Source: Paracoccus liaowanqingii
GTDB lineage: Bacteria; Pseudomonadota; Alphaproteobacteria; Rhodobacterales; Rhodobacteraceae
Direction of reading: 5' to 3'
DNA length: 64,000 nucleotides
Assembly: GCF_004683865.2 (NCBI RefSeq)
Contig: NZ_CP040763.1
Coordinates: 124,001 to 188,000 of the forward strand
Part shown: positions 1 to 8,860 of the stretch, piece by piece
How positions within the stretch are numbered: the first letter of the stretch is position 1
How the letters are laid out: each line of letters starts with the position of its first letter
Translations under genes and position numbers: made by a program
The notes under the pieces: generated by a model
What the model was told of the DNA's origin: nothing
Databases searched by the model: none
The model's input: the letters and a program-made list of their open reading frames with translations, nothing else

Positions 1-2836
1 TCATAGAGAGATCGCTCACGAAGCTCCGGTCGATCTTGATCTTGTCGAACGGGTAACTTCGAAGGTAGCTGAGGGAGGAATAGCCGGTTCCAAAATCGTC
101 CATTGAGATGGTGATCCCGAGTGTGCGCAAGGCGTGCAGGAGTTCGAGGTTTGCTGCACTGTCAGCAAGCAGAACGGACTCCGTAATCTCCAGCTGAAGC
201 CGCTTTCCAGACAGCCCACTCTGTAACAGGCTATGAGCAACCGCTTGCAACACATCGCCGGTACGGAACTGAACCGAAGAGAGGTTGACTGCCACGGTGA
301 TGCCCTCAGGCCAAGTTGCTGCGTCGTGACAGGCCCTGTCCAGGGCCCAGGCACCGATCTCCACAATTAGGCCCATCTCCTCCGCGACAGGGATGAAGAA
401 GACGGGGGGCACAAGCCCACGAGTTGGATGATGCCATCGAAGAAGCGCTTCAAAACCGTTGACGCGGTTGGTCGCGAGGTCCAACAGCGGCTGGTAGACG
501 AGATGGAGTTCGCCACGCGCGACAGCGCCGCGAAGATCCTGCTTCAGCGCTTCCCGTTCCCGAAAGCTCTGCCCCATGGCGGTCTCGAAAATTCGATAAG
601 TTCCTCGCCCACTAGCCTTGGCTTGATACAGCGCGATGTCCGCATCCCGAAGCATCTCGCCTGCGGTAACATTGGGATCGGAGGTCGAAACGATGCCAAT
701 ACTGACGCCAACCGCCCCAGGACGACCGTCGAGTTCATAGGGCTCCTGGAGCACCTCGATAATCCGTTCGGCAAGTCTGGCCGCTTCGTCCGGGCTGTCC
801 ACATCCGCCACAACGGCAAATTCGTCGCCCCCGAAACGGGCGACAACGTCCGACGTACGGACGCAGCTCTTGAGGCGCTCGCTTACCTCGACAAGCAAGC
901 GATCCCCTGCGCAATGTCCGAGTGTGTCATTGACCGCTTTGAATTCGTCGAGGTCTAGAAACAGCAGCACCGTCGGTTTCTCCGGGCGCGCTGTCACCAG
1001 GGACTTCTCTAGTACGTCATACAGGATTGCCCGGTTGGCCAAGCCGGTGAGGGTGTCATGATGCGCGAGATAAAGCAGTTGTTCCTGTGCCCGTTGCCGC
1101 TCACTGACATCCTTGAAGAACAGGGATATCCCGTCGGGTGACGGATAAACATGGACCTTGAGCCAACGGTCGTATGCAGCAAAGTATCCTTCAAAATGTT
1201 CCGGAACACCCTGACTGAACGCCCTGTGAAAGTATTCTTCAAAAGGAGGAGAGACGAGTTCCGGGACAGCCTCATGGTAGAGTTTACCAATGAGTCCGCG
1301 TGCCCCGGGGACGACCTCCAACGCACTGCGGTTGAGGTAGACCACACGTAGTTGTCTATCAAATGTGATCACACCGTCCGTCGTGCTCGACAGCACATTT
1401 TCGAGCCGCTGCGCCGATTGTTCAGCTGCCCTCTTGGCCCTTTCCAGCGCGTCCTGTGTCCTCTTCGCTGTTGTCATATCGCGCGAGATGACGAGCAGTT
1501 TGTCTGGCTCGCCATTCGGCCCGAAAATTGGCGACACAGAAACATTCCACCATTTGGCGGTACCCTTTGCCGTCGGACAGAAATGAGAAAAATGAGCAGT
1601 ACGCCCTTGGCGCGCCGCATCAACAGCACATTCGATCGTTTCCCGGGCATCGGCAGGCCACAGACTGGCCCAAACTTGTCCCTTCAGCCGGCTTTCAAAA
1701 TCATCTATCTCCATCTCCCGCATGCCGGGGCCGTTCATGAACTGAACATGACCATCCAGGTTCACAACGCGGACACAGTCAGGCGTGCTTTCGAGGATGC
1801 TCCGGGCAAAGGCTTCGCTTTCGCGCAAGGCCACGTTTGCCATCTTGCGGTCATGGATATCTTCAAGGGTGCCATACCAGCGGACGATCGAACCCCGATC
1901 GTTCAGCCTCGGAGCCGCACGGGCGCGAAACCAGCGCCAGGACCCGCCGGTCTGCCGCAACCTGTATTCAACATCGATTGGCTCCCCCGACCGCAAGGCC
2001 TCTGACCAGAGGGGCAGGTTCAGTTCGAGATCTTCAGGGTGAAGCGCTGAGGCCCAACCCGTGCCAAGGGCATCTTCGCGCTTCATGCCCGTGTACCGAA
2101 ACCAGCGCGGCCCTAATTCCTCGACGTTTCCCTCGGCATCGGCTGTCCAGGGGATCTGAGCGTTCAGTTCCACCGCAGACCGATAGTGAGCCTCGCTTTC
2201 ACGGAGAGCCGCTTCGATCTTCTTTTGGTCCGTGATGTCCCGGCAGGCCCCGTATGCCCTGAGCGGATTGCCTGCTCGATCAAGCATTCTCTTGCCGTCC
2301 ACCCAAAAGGTCTTCTGAACTCCGTCCAGCCCCGTAAGCCGGTACTCAATCTCCTCACGGCTGCCTTCGACGACGATCCGGTGGAGGGCTTGAGACAACA
2401 TGTCCCGGTCGTCGGGGTCCGTCATTTCCAAAAGTCTCGGAAGGTCCATTTGAAGCGTGCAGTTCGGGTCCCCCAGCAAGTCGTGCACGTTATCGGACAA
2501 GGTGAACTTGCTGTTCTTCACATCGTAATGCCAATAGCCAAACTTCCCGATCTGCTGCGCAGTCACGAACAGCTCTTCCCGGGCGGCGAGATTGCGCTGC
2601 CGCCCGGCAAACCGGGCGATCAGGAATGTCAGCACGAAGACGATCGGGAGCGCTACCAAGAAAGCAGTTGCCGCCACGGCCACCACAACACTTCGCGCAG
2701 GAATTCCAGCCAGAAGTGGGAAGGTGCCTGTCGCCACCAGGCAGGCCAGAGCCACGGCCCCGCCAAGCGCCAAGGCAAATACAGCGATGATCTGAAGTTT
2801 GGATATTGTCTGTCGGGATCTCGGCATGTCGCTCAT
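1..2836 (-). CDS. Membrane-anchored PAS/GGDEF/EAL c-di-GMP protein (3' end beyond window)
   Basis: Likely makes and/or degrades cyclic di-GMP at the inner membrane. The frame is open from the ATG at 2836 to the left edge, at least 945 residues. Two membrane segments (about residues 14-36 and 45-70) are followed by several PAS-type modules, then GGDEF at residues 669-673 with an inhibitory RTSD site five residues upstream, then an EAL domain whose EAL triad is at 796-798. The downstream EAL-family motifs VNLSSVQF, LEITES and DDFGTGYS are also present, so both catalytic domains look intact. An in-frame TAA lies just upstream of the start; the ribosome site is weak. The C-terminus is not seen. 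Activity direction cannot be told from sequence. Confidence 0.93.
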   Translation of the reverse strand, partial: MSDMPRSRQTISKLQIIAVFALALGGAVALACLVATGTFPLLAGIPARSVVVAVAATAFLVALPIVFVLTFLIARFAGRQRNLAAREELFVTAQQIGKFGYWHYDVKNSKFTLSDNVHDLLGDPNCTLQMDLPRLLEMTDPDDRDMLSQALHRIVVEGSREEIEYRLTGLDGVQKTFWVDGKRMLDRAGNPLRAYGACRDITDQKKIEAALRESEAHYRSAVELNAQIPWTADAEGNVEELGPRWFRYTGMKREDALGTGWASALHPEDLELNLPLWSEALRSGEPIDVEYRLRQTGGSWRWFRARAAPRLNDRGSIVRWYGTLEDIHDRKMANVALRESEAFARSILESTPDCVRVVNLDGHVQFMNGPGMREMEIDDFESRLKGQVWASLWPADARETIECAVDAARQGRTAHFSHFCPTAKGTAKWWNVSVSPIFGPNGEPDKLLVISRDMTTAKRTQDALERAKRAAEQSAQRLENVLSSTTDGVITFDRQLRVVYLNRSALEVVPGARGLIGKLYHEAVPELVSPPFEEYFHRAFSQGVPEHFEGYFAAYDRWLKVHVYPSPDGISLFFKDVSERQRAQEQLLYLAHHDTLTGLANRAILYDVLEKSLVTARPEKPTVLLFLDLDEFKAVNDTLGHCAGDRLLVEVSERLKSCVRTSDVVARFGGDEFAVVADVDSPDEAARLAERIIEVLQEPYELDGRPGAVGVSIGIVSTSDPNVTAGEMLRDADIALYQAKASGRGTYRIFETAMGQSFREREALKQDLRGAVARGELHLVYQPLLDLATNRVNGFEALLRWHHPTRGLVPPVFFIPVAEEMGLIVEIGAWALDRACHDAATWPEGITVAVNLSSVQFRTGDVLQAVAHSLLQSGLSGKRLQLEITESVLLADSAANLELLHALRTLGITISMDDFGTGYSSLSYLRSYPFDKIKIDRSFVSDLSM

Positions 2837-2905
2837 CGGGTCCGGAATGAAAAAGGGCCGTTAAACACCCAACTCTACCTATAGGCGAACATCAATGGTA
2901 TACGC

Positions 2906-3178
2906 TTATTCAAGAGCCCCACGTTTTTTTTGTACATGAAAAATCGCAGCTGTCTCGGGCAGCGTGACAATCGGGTGCGTAAGGATCAGGGCATTGCCGC
3001 CCGTTATATCGTTTACAGCAATCTCAATATTTCGGCTGAACTGTCCGACGTCGGTGATTGTAATGGCGCCCTTCCGCAGTTCCAAGGGCAGGGCGATGAA
3101 GTGCCCCGCAAAGCATATGCGGGATCCAAGACCGCCTGCGACTAAAAGCTCAAAGTGTAAAATTAATTTTCCAGAGCA
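2906..3178 (-). pseudogene. Coding-like open frame without a start codon (gene remnant)
   Basis: A 90-codon minus-strand frame runs between two TAA stops. Its codon use resembles the GC-rich genes nearby (for example FIALPLELRKGAITITDVG and GGNALILTHPIVTLP), but it has no ATG, GTG or TTG before the conserved-looking part. It sits in otherwise AT-rich DNA. It reads like the 3' part of a truncated gene. I do not recognise the family. Overlapping plus-strand frames have poorer residue composition. Confidence 0.35.
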
Positions 3179-3365
3179 TTAAATCGACACGGAGAAAGTA
3201 AAAACGCAGGGATCGGTGAGGCAAAGGAAGCAAACTGCATGCAGCACATGAGCCAATCTACGCGGAAAATCACTAAAGCATTTTGCGATGCAGCCTTGGG
3301 GTGCTTGATGTGTTGGGGCGCTCAATAAAAAGAAAGTGTAGTCAACCATGCGGAATGAGGTGATC

Positions 3366-3530
3366 ATGACAGCCGTAACGCTAGACGATCTGTCTCAGAT
3401 AATCGGAAATTTCTCTGCTTATCAGCATAACACACGATACCGGACACCCTACGAGAAGCTCATGGGCGAAACTATGGCAGCTAGATCGACCGGAGCGCCC
3501 AGAGCCACCCAGCATCTCGACCTCATGTAG
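3366..3530 (+). CDS. Small hypothetical protein
   Basis: A 54-residue frame starts at ATG 3366, preceded by GAGGTG, a possible ribosome site. An in-frame ATG at 3348 is an alternative. The peptide begins MTAVTLDDLSQIIGNFSAY and has no signal peptide or membrane segment. No family is recognised and it lies in AT-rich DNA with no close neighbour, so it may be chance. Confidence 0.3.
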   Translation: MTAVTLDDLSQIIGNFSAYQHNTRYRTPYEKLMGETMAARSTGAPRATQHLDLM

Positions 3531-3791
3531 TGGAGCAAAGCGTTTCCTGATACTGGAATGCCATATCAAATATCGCAGTAGTAATAAAATTCTAGACATA
3601 AAGCCGGAAAGTGGATACGAAGGCCTTCTGGACTTGCAAGCATAATAGCTGAAGAGAAAAATCCTATCTAGGTTTCTTTATTTGGATTGCAATATAATAA
3701 AGAAGCATCCAGATCCATTTGGACCGCCCGCACAGTCATACTCCTGCTTGTGACGCTAAGAAAATAGTTATAAGTTATTGAATAAAAGTCG

Positions 3792-3810
3792 CGACGGCAT
3801 CATGCCGTCG
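3792..3810. promoter_or_regulatory. Perfect 19-bp palindrome upstream of the 3838 gene
   Basis: CGACGGCAT and ATGCCGTCG face each other around one central base, 27 bp before the TTG start at 3838. No T-run follows, so an operator fits better than a terminator. The surrounding gene-free DNA (3531-3837) is AT-rich and shows nothing else recognisable. Confidence 0.4.
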
Positions 3811-3837
3811 TATTACGATTAAACGAGGTTTCACATA

Positions 3838-4134
3838 TTGCAACGTATACACAAGTTCCGACTTCCTGTTCAAATCCACTTAGCTGGAGAAAGCGACGTT
3901 GTCTTAGGTATCGTTCACGTGCGACAGGATCAGCGAGTTTTGGACATGCTCTGCGACGCAAGGCTATTTTTTCCAGTGGAGACTCGGGAAGGGGTTATTC
4001 TGATCAATAAAAATACCGTTACAAAAATTGCCTTGGCAACACGGAAAAATATCGAAAAAATACCAGATGCCTATCCTGAAGTAGATTTGAATGCGCTAGA
4101 CCGTAGATCTGGAGAAATGAGGGAATTAGACTAA
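3838..4134 (+). CDS. DUF6812-like small protein
   Basis: A 98-residue cytoplasmic protein starting at TTG 3838 after an AACGAGG ribosome site. It has the pattern RLPVQIHLA near residue 8, then RQDQRVLDMLCDARLFFPV and a late ILINKNTV. This resembles small alphaproteobacterial proteins of the DUF6812 kind, which have similar short beta-rich segments; I recall this from memory and could not check it. The function is unknown. The gene stands alone in an AT-rich stretch, with a perfect palindrome 27 bp upstream that may control it. The 4135-4390 stretch that follows holds nothing I recognise. Confidence 0.6.
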   Translation: MQRIHKFRLPVQIHLAGESDVVLGIVHVRQDQRVLDMLCDARLFFPVETREGVILINKNTVTKIALATRKNIEKIPDAYPEVDLNALDRRSGEMRELD

Positions 4135-4390
4135 GGAACCTATAGCGTACTATATAAAGCGTATCAAATACGGTTTATGTTTTAGGCGCCTTAAAATTTA
4201 AAGAGATTTTCGCTCAGATCGGATGGTCTGGGGATCCAAGAAAATTATCGGTCTGGCGCGTTTTCTGGGGAAGTGCGCAGAGGTCAGGACTTACTGGATA
4301 ATTTTTCTGGCGCCAACTCTTCATACGCGAATGAGCAGTGCGCCTGGTTTCAAAGATAAAATGACGGCCCAGCCAGCGATAGGTTGGTAA

Positions 4391-4585
4391 ATGCAGATAT
4401 CACCGATCTCCCGAGGGCGAAGAGGTGCTGACGGATATCTGTTAAACTTACCTTCGTTTGGCCTACCGAACGCACAAGAGATCATTGTCACTCACCAAAG
4501 AGGCGTTAATTACGCTTTAGTTAATCGAAGACGCTATGAACCAAGCGCCTTTCAGTGCTTATATGGTAAATCGTCTGGTCGATGA
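4391..4585 (+). CDS. Small hypothetical frame
   Basis: A 64-residue frame from ATG 4391, rich in Arg and Asn, with no clear ribosome site, no membrane segment and no recognisable family. It sits in AT-rich intergenic DNA between the 3838 gene and the cyclase at 4698. It may well be a chance frame; it is listed because nothing else explains this stretch. Confidence 0.2.
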   Translation: MQISPISRGRRGADGYLLNLPSFGLPNAQEIIVTHQRGVNYALVNRRRYEPSAFQCLYGKSSGR

Positions 4586-4697
4586 CTTTTTCTGGAAGTA
4601 GGCGCATTTTTATAACTGTATATCAGTGCCTTTGTTGGCCTTGAAACAAGATAGGCTCCCGCGCTCTTTGGTTTTGTCGTTTAGCTACAATAGTTCC

Positions 4698-5624
4698 TTA
4701 GCAAAGAATGCGAACACGCCCCTCTGCTTTAGCACGGTAGAGCAATTTGTCCGCTTCCCTGATTGAATAATGAATATCTTCGTCTTTGCAAATGCTAACC
4801 ACCCCACCCGAAAACGTGTATACTATGGAAAGATCTTTGGATCCCTGTTTGGGATTCAAGGCCATTGATTGAAACATACTGAGGCGATGTCGTGCAATGT
4901 CAGGCGAGCAGTTGGGCATAAAAAATAGGAACTCTTCCCCTCCAATCCGCCCAAATAGATCAAAGGGTCGAATATGCTTTACCACATTTTGACTAAATGA
5001 GCATAAGACTTCATCTCCCACATCATGCCCGTAGAGATCGTTAATTCGTTTGAATTTATCAAGATCAACGACTGCGAGGACATGTTCACCGAACTCAGCT
5101 TGGCATGATTGCTTTTCATGCCACTCTTCCAGCCGATCCATGATGTAGCGTCGGTTAGGAACTCCGGTAAGGGGATCTGTCCAGGAAGCACGGCGCGCTG
5201 CATCTCGCTCCAAGCGGAGCTTCCGGCTAGACGTGCGAACTGTTGAAATATCGGTAGCATAAAAGAGCGTCACTCCTTCGGGGGAGACTGTTTCCGTTAT
5301 CCATATCCACTTTCCACCATGAAGTTCAGCTTCGAATGACCGATATTTTAAAACTGCACGGCGCGCCAAAGCCTCTATGAGCCACGCCTCAATATCATCG
5401 GTCTCCACAACTGGTCCGCGCTTCTGCTCGTAATTTAAGCGCATAATATCTTGCCAGTGATTTTCGGTGTTTGGATCACAATAGTATGCTTGGCAGTACG
5501 CAGGATTTGCCAGTAGCAATCTATAATTCATGTCAAAAGCGGCGATTAGATCTTCGGAGTGAAAAATGAGTTCTGAAAGTATGTTCCAGTTTCTCTGGCG
5601 CAAGAATCTTTCAATTGCCGACAT
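4698..5624 (-). CDS. PAS-GGDEF diguanylate cyclase
   Basis: Predicted soluble enzyme that joins two GTP into cyclic di-GMP. It has 308 residues. An N-terminal PAS-like sensor (about residues 15-125) is followed by a linker and a GGDEF domain (about 145-305). The catalytic GGEEF lies at 228-232 and the product-inhibition site RPFD at 219-222, five residues upstream as is usual, so it is probably active and feedback inhibited. The substrate and metal segment VDLDKFKRINDLYGH is intact. It starts at ATG 5624. It is monocistronic. The PAS ligand is unknown. Confidence 0.9.
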   Translation of the reverse strand: MSAIERFLRQRNWNILSELIFHSEDLIAAFDMNYRLLLANPAYCQAYYCDPNTENHWQDIMRLNYEQKRGPVVETDDIEAWLIEALARRAVLKYRSFEAELHGGKWIWITETVSPEGVTLFYATDISTVRTSSRKLRLERDAARRASWTDPLTGVPNRRYIMDRLEEWHEKQSCQAEFGEHVLAVVDLDKFKRINDLYGHDVGDEVLCSFSQNVVKHIRPFDLFGRIGGEEFLFFMPNCSPDIARHRLSMFQSMALNPKQGSKDLSIVYTFSGGVVSICKDEDIHYSIREADKLLYRAKAEGRVRILC

Positions 5625-5961
5625 TTGTATTATCCTGCAGGAGAATGCCTATCCTTGACACAACCTTGACTTGCAGACAACTCTTTTTATTTCCGCGTTT
5701 TTTCCTATTTTTTTTGCACCTCCAGTTCATCGTCGCTCGATTGGCGAAACCAATGAGGTCGTGTCTTGCAACATGCTTTGCGATAGCATGATGCCAAGTT
5801 GCCCCGCACGGTTCGGCAGGATCCCCGGTGGTAGTGTCGGAGGCCGCGCAGAGTCTCCTTAATGTAGTGTAGTGCAGCGCGCGGCCGTGGGGGAGACGCC
5901 GGCGGCTACCGCTCCCCTCCGGAGTATATTCCGGTTGCGACATCTGGAAGGGACAATAAAG
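5625..5961. other. Gene-free stretch, nothing recognised
   Basis: This stretch lies between the divergent starts of the cyclase (5624) and the IS256 remnant (5962). It is T-rich near 5690-5720 and then GC-rich. Short frames on both strands lack convincing starts or family motifs. It presumably carries the cyclase promoter, but no clear -35/-10 pair stands out. Confidence 0.4.
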
Positions 5962-6140
5962 ATGACGATGACCAGCGATGGAATGGCGCTGATCGAACTG
6001 GCTGAGAGCAGGCAGATGGCTAACTCGTGCTTAAAATGTTGGCGATCACTGCTGAGCGCATTATGGAGGTCGAGGTCGAGGCTCGGACATCCTTCCAAGT
6101 TACTAGTGCGTCTGTCAGCGCGGGGATCTTGATTGTCATG
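5962..6140 (+). pseudogene. IS256-family transposase remnant (N-terminus)
   Basis: From ATG 5962 the frame reads MTMTSDGMALIELAE, the usual opening of rhodobacteral IS256 transposases. A frameshift near 6025-6035 is needed to continue into MLAITAERIMEVEVEART, the next conserved block of that family. After about 6090 the similarity fades and no DDE region follows. This is a decayed 5' fragment. The remaining 6141-6441 holds no gene that I can support. Confidence 0.7.
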
Positions 6141-6441
6141 CCATCTTTCGAGCGCCGGATGACCTGGCTCAGAGTCCTCCCCATGCGTCCTTTCGATGAC
6201 AGTGAACTTTAGCGATGGTGACTTCACCCATAGTGTACTTAGGTCTGGTTCGCCCGTTTGAGCACCGAAAATGGGCTTGAGTACCTCGGCGTTGCGCGAA
6301 TCACTGAACTGCTGGAAGGCTTGGCTTTAATCACCGAAACGTGCTGGCAGACCCAGTAAGGGACAGCCTGTCATTCCAATTTTATTAAAACATTTTAATA
6401 TCGTTTGCGATATAGAGTATGTGCGCAAAATCGATGACCAT

Positions 6442-7158
6442 TCAAAACTTAAACAATTTATTATACTCGCCCTCAGGCGGGCCGTAACTATTCCCCACCA
6501 AATTCTCTAATCCACTGCGATCGACGATATGAATTTCACCTCGCTCTGCATGTATTAAGCCCTTGCCCACCAGTGCTAGGGTCGCCACCGTAACGCCGGA
6601 TCGCCGAACTGCCAGTATTTTAGATAGGAGTTGATGGGTTATATCTATTCGGTCGGAGAGCACCCTATCGTGACACATCAGGAGCAACCGGGCGAGCCGT
6701 CTTTCAATATTGTCAAATCTGCTTGCATATGCATTGTAGGCCGTTTGCGTGATTAAAGATTGAGTAAATTTTAGGAAGTGTCGTTGTATTGTCCAGCTTT
6801 CTCTTACCAAGCCTTTGTACGCCGTGGTATCGATTTTTGCAGCACTTCCCGAAATTCGAACATATAGATAGGTTGATGGCACCTTCGCATTCAGTAAAAC
6901 AGAAGCGCCTGACATACCTTCAAATCCAAAAAGTCCAGTCTCAATGGTGCACATTAGGTGTTCTGAGGAGACAGCAACTGATACGACTCCGGACGTTGGG
7001 AAAAGAAGACATTCCACCGCCCTTTGTGGAGTTTCAAGTATCATTCCCCGATGAAGCGAGAACTTAGAGGTATAAGGCGAAGTCAAAGCCTGATCTTCAA
7101 GGGAAAGTGTGGACAGAAGAGTGTTGCGCCCTTCGAATCGGGGCAATTGTTTTGGCAT
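6442..7158 (-). CDS. Crp/Fnr-family transcriptional regulator
   Basis: A 238-residue DNA-binding regulator. The N-terminal part (about 20-130) is a cyclic-nucleotide-binding-like beta barrel, with a GLFGFEGMSG segment where the phosphate-binding cassette would sit. A long dimer helix follows, then a C-terminal winged helix (about 160-225, ITHQLLSKILAVRRSGVTVA) of the HTH_Crp_2 type. No cysteine cluster of the Fnr kind is visible, so an iron-sulfur oxygen sensor is unlikely. The start at 7158 has GAGG a few bases upstream. It is more AT-rich than nearby genes and stands alone, so its target and effector are unknown. Confidence 0.88.
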   Translation of the reverse strand: MPKQLPRFEGRNTLLSTLSLEDQALTSPYTSKFSLHRGMILETPQRAVECLLFPTSGVVSVAVSSEHLMCTIETGLFGFEGMSGASVLLNAKVPSTYLYVRISGSAAKIDTTAYKGLVRESWTIQRHFLKFTQSLITQTAYNAYASRFDNIERRLARLLLMCHDRVLSDRIDITHQLLSKILAVRRSGVTVATLALVGKGLIHAERGEIHIVDRSGLENLVGNSYGPPEGEYNKLFKF

Positions 7159-7524
7159 GCTGCCCTCTTCTGGAAAAATTTTGCGCGGTGTTTCTTTATA
7201 CGCCCCGCAGTCGAGGTGAGAGCCGCTTAGCTACAACTAACCTAATCATAGAAATATTGCATGGCATATTTTGGTACGTTACCGCACCTCCCTGCAAGTA
7301 AACGTCCTTTATTAGCGAAAGTACTTATTCTTTAATTTTCTTTGAAATTATCATCCAACTATTCAAATTCGGGTCGCTCAGCTCTAGAATGCACCAAGGC
7401 TTGGTGGAAGTTCGAAGCTTTATCAAGTTAAGATTCGCAAAAAAATAAAAGTATAAAACTGAAGACGCTCTTGATCGGTAGCGGCAGGTGCGCGACGGGT
7501 GGCTATGCGGACGAAGCTGCCCGG
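7159..7524. other. Gene-free stretch, nothing recognised
   Basis: AT-rich DNA between the Crp/Fnr start (7158) and the end of the DUF3291 gene (7525). It should hold the promoter of the regulator. A 67-codon minus frame exists here but has no family features. No repeat or terminator hairpin was found. Confidence 0.4.
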
Positions 7525-8049
7525 TCAAGCGCGGCTTGCGCGAAGTTTTTTGGAGCGTGCTCTATCAAGCTTCGTCGGAGCTCTAGTCTCATCAAACGGT
7601 TGCTTGAAATCGAATGCTGCTGGTGAGGCACCATTATCGTGTAGATGTTCGTGCCGCATGACGCCCTCGGCCCAGGTCGGATAGCCCTGTCCAGTATGCC
7701 ACCACATTACCAGAAGCGGCCATTGTGGCCTTTGGAACCATTCCCGACCGCGTCTGAGTGCGGCGGCGTGCAGGCCAAAGTAGGTGAACGAAAACAACGA
7801 CTCCATGTTGGTCCAGAGGGAAAGCGTCGCCGGGGACCAATCATCACATGTTTCACAATAGAACCGGGCATACACCTCAAGACCCCAAGGACTTGGACCC
7901 GGGTCAGACGCATATCCAGACCGAGCGATGAGGCTTTCGGCCTGATCAACTAACTCGAAGATTTGGTCGTTGAGCTTCCGGAAACCGTCATTGGCTGGGC
8001 CCTCTGCCAGGGCAGCGAACATGCCAAATGTGTAGAGTGCCAGTGCCAT
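7525..8049 (-). CDS. DUF3291-family protein
   Basis: A cytoplasmic protein of about 174 residues with the DUF3291 layout. An opening strand (LALYTFGMFA) is followed by an alpha-helical segment, the core LSLWTNMESLFSFTYFGLHA and REWFQRPQWPLLVMWW, and an ending like PTWAEGVMRHEHLHDNG. The family has a dimeric alpha/beta barrel fold related to antibiotic monooxygenases; its reaction is unknown. I place the start at ATG 8049 because family members begin near that strand. A GTG at 8142 would add 31 residues. It is a single gene, with a Crp/Fnr regulator upstream on the same strand. Confidence 0.75.
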   Translation of the reverse strand: MALALYTFGMFAALAEGPANDGFRKLNDQIFELVDQAESLIARSGYASDPGPSPWGLEVYARFYCETCDDWSPATLSLWTNMESLFSFTYFGLHAAALRRGREWFQRPQWPLLVMWWHTGQGYPTWAEGVMRHEHLHDNGASPAAFDFKQPFDETRAPTKLDRARSKKLRASRA

Positions 8050-8234
8050 CTGAGTATCTCGACTGGTGAAAGTCTTCTTCGAAATAACAGAATCGGCCGA
8101 TAGCTGAAATGGGCTCCTTGGGTCGATGCCCGGTCCCGACACTAGCGTCCGCTATGCGGGACAATTATTAGCTGTCGTTCTCTGTCAGAACTTAGTGTCC
8201 GTTTTCATCATTTAACTGTTTGTTCGTATGAGTT

Positions 8235-8849
8235 CTAACCGACCTGTCCCGCAATACGTCGCCGGATGCGGGAGAGGCTTTCAGGCGTCAGACCAAGGTA
8301 GCTTGCAATCAGGTATTGCGGGACCCGGCGGGCTATTTCGGGCCGCGTTTCGACAAAGAGGCGATAGCGATCTTCGGGTTGCAGGGTCAGCAAACGGCTA
8401 GCCCGGCGTTGCGAGCCGACAAGGGCCTCTTCCAGCATTAGCCGCCCAAACCGGTCGATGGCGTGGTCGGCGTCGTAGCCCGCGTTTAAGACCGTGCGAG
8501 GCAGAACAATAATAGAACTGGTTTCCAGCGCCTCAAAGTTCTGCTTTGCAGGAACGCGAGCCAGAAAGCTCTCGGCGTCCGTGACGACGATCCCTTCGTC
8601 AAAGAACTGGCCCGTGCGTTCTTGTCCGCCGTCGTTTGGGTCATTGAAGTAGTAGCGCAGCAACCCCTGATGGACGAAAAATACTTCATCGGCGACAGTA
8701 CCCGCACGCAAAATGTGATCGCCTTTGGACAAAATACGATGACGCGCTCCGCGATGCAGCCGCTCCATCGCGGCGGCGCAGGGCACCAGCGGCGCAACAG
8801 CGGTCTTCAACCTGTATGAAAAGGCCGCAAGCGCGGTCTCCCGCGTCAC
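8235..8849 (-). CDS. Crp/Fnr-family regulator, last gene of a three-gene operon
   Basis: A cyclic-nucleotide-binding-type regulator with an N-terminal cupin (HRILSKGDHILRAGTVADEV, then FFVHQGLLRYYF) and a short C-terminal helix-turn-helix (RRVPQYLIASYLGLTPESLS). This is the compact Crp/Fnr subclass often found beside oxidoreductases. The start is uncertain. GTG 8849 lies 12 bp past the upstream stop, while ATG 8912 would overlap the upstream gene by about 50 bp. It probably regulates the operon it closes, by analogy with similar arrangements; that is inference. Confidence 0.85.
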   Translation of the reverse strand: MTRETALAAFSYRLKTAVAPLVPCAAAMERLHRGARHRILSKGDHILRAGTVADEVFFVHQGLLRYYFNDPNDGGQERTGQFFDEGIVVTDAESFLARVPAKQNFEALETSSIIVLPRTVLNAGYDADHAIDRFGRLMLEEALVGSQRRASRLLTLQPEDRYRLFVETRPEIARRVPQYLIASYLGLTPESLSRIRRRIAGQVG

Positions 8850-8860
8850 TTTGCCGGTTT

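Noticed and set aside
428..958. Plus-strand frame of 176 codons near the left edge
   Set aside because: The minus strand here encodes an unbroken GGDEF-EAL protein with all motifs. The plus frame is its shadow.
2930..3182. Two overlapping plus-strand frames of about 70 codons
   Set aside because: Neither has a ribosome site, and the minus-strand frame over the same stretch has better residue composition.
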